A stretch of DNA of 64,000 bases, from positions 778,501 to 842,500 of the forward strand of contig NW_027043820.1 in assembly GCF_037102585.1 (NCBI RefSeq). The letters run 5' to 3'. The stretch is from Saccharomycopsis crataegensis. Lineage: Eukaryota; Ascomycota; Saccharomycetes; Ascoideales; Saccharomycopsidaceae. The translations under genes were made by a program, and so were the position numbers. Each line of letters opens with the position of its first letter. Position 1 is the stretch's first letter. Of the stretch, positions 61,028 through 64,000 are shown in pieces. The notes under the pieces are model-generated. The model saw only the letters and a list, made by a program, of their open reading frames with translations, was not told the origin of the DNA and ran no database searches.

Positions 61028-61318
61028 TTAAATCCCCCTTTTTTTTCTTAGTTTCTATAGTTTTTTTTTTTTTTTTTTTGATATTGCGATTTTTAGTTTT
61101 TAATTTTAATGTGTTTTGTATTTATTCTCAGACGTATGATGAAGGTGGTGAAGGACTATACAATTAAGCACGTGAGATTTTTTATTTTTTTATTTTTTTT
61201 TTCTTTTTTTGGGGGAAAATCCAAATTTTCAAAAATAAAATAAAGGAATAGCCAACTCGTGTCTTTGGCAATCAACTTTTAGATTATACAATTGGATAAG
61301 GAACTAGATAAGCCAAAA
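61028..61318. promoter_or_regulatory. VPS13-CCT8 spacer with CACGTG box
   Basis: 290 bp with long T-tracts (61062-61079, 61180-61210) and a CACGTG at 61169-61174, about 150 bp before CCT8. Likely terminator of VPS13 and promoter of CCT8. Confidence 0.45.
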
Positions 61319-63013
61319 ATGTCCTTAAAGTTGCCAAATGCTCCAAATGCTGGTCTTTTCAAGCAAGGGTACCAAACATATTCTAATGCCGATGGTGCTG
61401 TGAATAGAAATGTTGAGGCATGTAAAGAAATTGCGTCGATGGTTTTAACATCCATTGGCCCATGCGGTAGAAACAAGATTATCGTGAATCATTTACAAAA
61501 GGTTTTCATCACAAATGATGCTGCCACTATGTTGAAAGAGTTGGATGTTGTGCATCCAGCCGTGAAATTGATGGTTATGGCTTCCGAACAGCAAGAAATG
61601 GAAATGGGAGATCAAACCAGTTTGGTTATCATTTTGGCAGGGGAATTATTGATCCAGGCACAGAAATTGATAACTCTTGGGTTGAATCCAACTGAAATTA
61701 TTCAAGGTTACAACATGGCCAACGTACATGCTTTAGAATACTTGGAAAAACACTTGACCGTTGACAAAGTGGACGATTTTTATGACGCCAACAGCTTACA
61801 AAAAATCATAAAGCCAGTTTTGGCGTCCAAACAATATGGACACGAAGATGTTTTGTCAGAGTTGGTCATTGAAGCCATCAAATACGTTTTGCCAAGACAG
61901 CAAGGCAATGATGGTCCAGAAAGTGGTGTTTTGAAGAATTTCAACGTTGACAGTATTAGAATTGTCAAGATTCTTGGGTCATCAATAGAAAACTCCTACG
62001 TTATCAAGGGGATGGTCTTCCCAAGAGAGCCAGAAGGACAGATTAAGAACATCACCCAAAAATCCAAGGTGGCGGTGTTTACATGTCCTATTGATATTTC
62101 CACCACTGAAACTAAGGGTACCGTGTTATTACATAATGCCAAAGAAATGTTAGATTTTAGTAAAGGTGAAGAGGAGCAATTGGAACAAATTGTTAAGGAA
62201 ATCTACGAAGCTGGCATCAAGGTGGTTATCGCTGGCTCTAGTGTCGGTGATCTCGTTTTGCATTACATGAACAGATACGGTATACTATTATTGAAGGTTC
62301 CATCCAAGTTTGATTTAAGAAGAGTTTGTCGTGTTTGTGGTGCTACTCCATTGCCAAGATTGGGTGCTCCATTACCAGAAGAAGCTGGGGTTATTGATCT
62401 TGTGGAAACCAAGGAAATTGGTGGCGACAGAGTCACCGTCTTCACTCAAGACAGTGAGGCTACTAGAACCTCTACCATTGTGTTGAGAGGCGCAACTCAA
62501 AATTCTTTGGATGATATCGAAAGAGCTATTGATGATGCTGTTAGTTCCATCAAGGGTTTGACCAAAGATACCAGATTAGTTCCAGGTGCCGGTTCTTCTG
62601 AAGCTGAGTTAGTGGATGCCGTTACCAAATATGGTGAAAAGACTCCAGGTTTATTGCAATTGGCCATCAAGAATTTTGCGGAAGCCTTCGAAGTTGTTCC
62701 AAGAACTTTAGCCGATACTGCTGGTTTGAACTCTACAGAAATCATCCCAAGATTGTATGCTGCTCATACCAACAATAGCAAAGAAGGTATTTTCCAAGGG
62801 ATCGATGTCGATAATGAAAATGGAACAGGTCTTGTGGACGTGAGAGAAAGACAAATCTATGATCTTTTTGTAAGTAAGAAGTCTGCCATCAACTTGGCAA
62901 CTGAGGCTGCTTGTACCATTTTATCTGTTGATCAAATTATCATGGCTAAGAGAGCCGGTGGTCCAGTTATGCCTAACCAACCAAGACCAGGTAACTGGGA
63001 TCAAGCTGACTAA
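61319..63013 (+). CDS. CCT8: Chaperonin TRiC/CCT subunit theta
   Basis: The 564-residue protein is CCT8, one of eight subunits of the cytosolic chaperonin that folds actin, tubulin and WD-repeat proteins. Motifs: SIGPCGRNKIIVNHLQKVFI, TNDAATMLKELDVVHPAVKL, TLGLNPTEIIQGYNMA, TETKGTVLLHNAKEMLDFSK, VCRVCGATPLPRLGAPLPEE, GAGSSEAELVDAVTKYGEKT and the tail KRAGGPVMPNQPRPGNWDQA. Start at ATG 61319; the extra upstream residues lack ATG. The group II chaperonin ATP motif GDGT(T/N) reads GDQTS here (MEMGDQTSLVIILAGELL); this subunit is known for weak conservation there, but the Gly-to-Gln change deserves a look. Codon bias is strong. Confidence 0.96.
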   Translation: MSLKLPNAPNAGLFKQGYQTYSNADGAVNRNVEACKEIASMVLTSIGPCGRNKIIVNHLQKVFITNDAATMLKELDVVHPAVKLMVMASEQQEMEMGDQTSLVIILAGELLIQAQKLITLGLNPTEIIQGYNMANVHALEYLEKHLTVDKVDDFYDANSLQKIIKPVLASKQYGHEDVLSELVIEAIKYVLPRQQGNDGPESGVLKNFNVDSIRIVKILGSSIENSYVIKGMVFPREPEGQIKNITQKSKVAVFTCPIDISTTETKGTVLLHNAKEMLDFSKGEEEQLEQIVKEIYEAGIKVVIAGSSVGDLVLHYMNRYGILLLKVPSKFDLRRVCRVCGATPLPRLGAPLPEEAGVIDLVETKEIGGDRVTVFTQDSEATRTSTIVLRGATQNSLDDIERAIDDAVSSIKGLTKDTRLVPGAGSSEAELVDAVTKYGEKTPGLLQLAIKNFAEAFEVVPRTLADTAGLNSTEIIPRLYAAHTNNSKEGIFQGIDVDNENGTGLVDVRERQIYDLFVSKKSAINLATEAACTILSVDQIIMAKRAGGPVMPNQPRPGNWDQAD

Positions 63014-63312
63014 TTATTTTAATGTGTGTGGTGCAATATAATAAATATCCCGTTTCTATGTTTGTTGTTTTTGTAGGTGTGTTGCATGATCAGTTGTGTG
63101 TTGCATGATCAGTTTTTCCGCTTATAAATTTCGGTACTTAATATTTTTACTAAGTATTAGCTAATGCATAATTGATGACATTTTTTTTTTTTTTTTGATT
63201 TATTTCGAGACATTGCATTACTGTGTAGGATATCCTATAAGTTGCCTGTTTTTCTTTATTTTTATTTTTTCTCTTTGAATTATTACTTTCTAAACAATTG
63301 CTCTGCTGTGTT
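63014..63312. other. Spacer CCT8 / dioxygenase-like gene with 19-bp tandem duplication
   Basis: 299 bp. A perfect 19-bp duplication (63077-63114, listed separately) lies just past CCT8, and a T-tract is at 63181-63197. Confidence 0.6.
63077..63114 (+). repeat. 19-bp perfect tandem duplication
   Basis: GTGTGTTGCATGATCAGTT occurs twice head to tail (63077-63095, 63096-63114) without mismatch. It includes the palindromic core TGATCA. Confidence 0.92.
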
Positions 63313-64000
63313 ATGTTTGGAAGTCTGTCTCTTAAGTCCTTGCTTATTATCTCCGGAGTTGTATTGACACTTTCTTATCTTTTCAACACGAATTTTTTTA
63401 CTAAGTTCACCAAAACTGCATACCCCTTGGCGCACAATAGCTCTTTTATTGATCAATCTTCTTCAACCGTATCCTCTATTGTTAATTCTACAATGACTTC
63501 TGTTCCTCCAGTATACTTTATCTCCCACGGGGGTCCGACCTTCATGTTCAATGACGACTTTGGTGGGAACACTGGCTGTTTCCAAGCCATTAAACGCATT
63601 GGGAAAGACATTAAAAATAAAATCAAGCCAAAGTATATAATTATCATCACTGGCCATTGGGAATCAAGATCATCCGATCTCTTTGAGGTTGGTGTACCAG
63701 ACCTTTTAACTTCATCATCGGTCGATGAAAAAGGTGGAGAAAGCTCAATGGGCAGAAGGATCGCGAGAAATAATGCCCATTATCAGAAAATTGATCCAAA
63801 CGAACATAGTTTAGTCTACGATTTCTTTGGTTTCCCAGAAAAAATGTATGAACAAAGGTTCCACGTGAAAGGCTCTAGTGAAATTGCTAATAAGATACAA
63901 AAACAACTTACAAAAGATGGCTTGAATGCTAAGACTACTTCCAGAGGTATCGATCACGGTGTTTGGGTTCCATTGAAGGCTGGTTTGAGTGATGGGAATA
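63313..64000 (+). CDS. LigB/DODA-type extradiol dioxygenase-like protein, N-terminal membrane anchor, 3' end cut by window
   Basis: The frame from ATG 63313 is open for 229 codons to the window end. Residues about 8-25 form a membrane anchor or signal (LKSLLIISGVVLTLSYLF), followed by a short Ser/Thr linker. The catalytic domain starts near 70 and matches the LigB class III extradiol dioxygenases (4,5-DOPA dioxygenase-like): YFISHGGPTFMFNDDFGG and IITGHWESRSSDLF each offer a His for the metal, and SRGIDHGVWVPLKAG offers the third. Plant and bacterial DODA open catechol rings; the yeast substrate is unknown. The membrane anchor is unusual, as most DODA proteins are soluble. The C-terminal part with the remaining metal ligands lies outside the window. 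Confidence 0.85.
   Translation, partial: MFGSLSLKSLLIISGVVLTLSYLFNTNFFTKFTKTAYPLAHNSSFIDQSSSTVSSIVNSTMTSVPPVYFISHGGPTFMFNDDFGGNTGCFQAIKRIGKDIKNKIKPKYIIIITGHWESRSSDLFEVGVPDLLTSSSVDEKGGESSMGRRIARNNAHYQKIDPNEHSLVYDFFGFPEKMYEQRFHVKGSSEIANKIQKQLTKDGLNAKTTSRGIDHGVWVPLKAGLSDGN

Overview
The window is nuclear DNA of a budding yeast (Saccharomycotina). The genes are compact and mostly intronless. The few introns sit at the very 5' end of genes and carry GTATGT-type donors and TACTAAC-type branch points. The protein set is typical of yeast (PDB1, ECM2, TYW1, PTR2, RTT103, COX16, STL1, OYE, HSH49, TMA19, TRM13, INP1, VMA7, VPS13, CCT8). The strongly codon-biased genes (PDB1, STL1, TMA19, CCT8) favour TTG, AGA, CCA and GGT. 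Reading CTG as leucine gives sensible residues where I could compare (for example in VPS13), but I cannot exclude a CUG-reassigned lineage or name the species.

Layout. 1-2.2 kb: 3' part of a Mnn4-like LicD-fold protein whose acidic motif looks eroded. 2.5-5.2 kb: PDB1 and the splicing factor ECM2 (one intron). 5.2-6.1 kb: tRNA-Asp and tRNA-Ser, with an LTR-like fossil beside them. 6.8-14.1 kb: TYW1, a PTR2 peptide transporter, RTT103 and COX16. 14.9 kb: a 58-residue secreted-peptide ORF. 15.3-17.0 kb: an STL1 glycerol/H+ symporter. 17.0-22.5 kb: an unusually long stretch (5.5 kb) with no intact gene, holding low-complexity tracts and what reads as a decayed host gene at about 20.56-21.33 kb. 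22.5-33.1 kb: an old yellow enzyme, HSH49, a BSC6-like MFS transporter, an unrecognised acidic 685-residue protein, TMA19/TCTP and TRM13. 33.6-41.7 kb: an INP1-like protein, VMA7, an Arf-like GTPase with a large insertion and a 60-nt intron, and a universal-stress-protein-domain protein. 41.7-44.1 kb: a second gene-poor stretch. 44.1-47.6 kb: a small mitochondrial membrane protein and an F-box protein. 47.9-50.0 kb: two tandem paralogues of a secreted, eight-cysteine protein family I do not recognise. 51.1-63.0 kb: VPS13 (one intron) and CCT8. 63.3 kb to the end: 5' part of a membrane-anchored LigB/DODA-type dioxygenase, cut by the window edge.

Most genes are unrelated housekeeping functions in separate transcription units, as expected for yeast. 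Themes that recur are mitochondrial and respiratory functions (PDB1, COX16, the 95-residue protein), RNA processing (ECM2, HSH49, RTT103, TYW1, TRM13) and organelle membranes (VMA7, INP1, VPS13, Arf-like GTPase). The accessory content is the secreted cysteine-rich pair, the short secreted ORF and the decayed gene between STL1 and OYE. The best candidate for something undescribed is the secreted pair at 47.9-50.0 kb. One member has a Lys-Arg processing site that would split it into two chains, each carrying cysteines.
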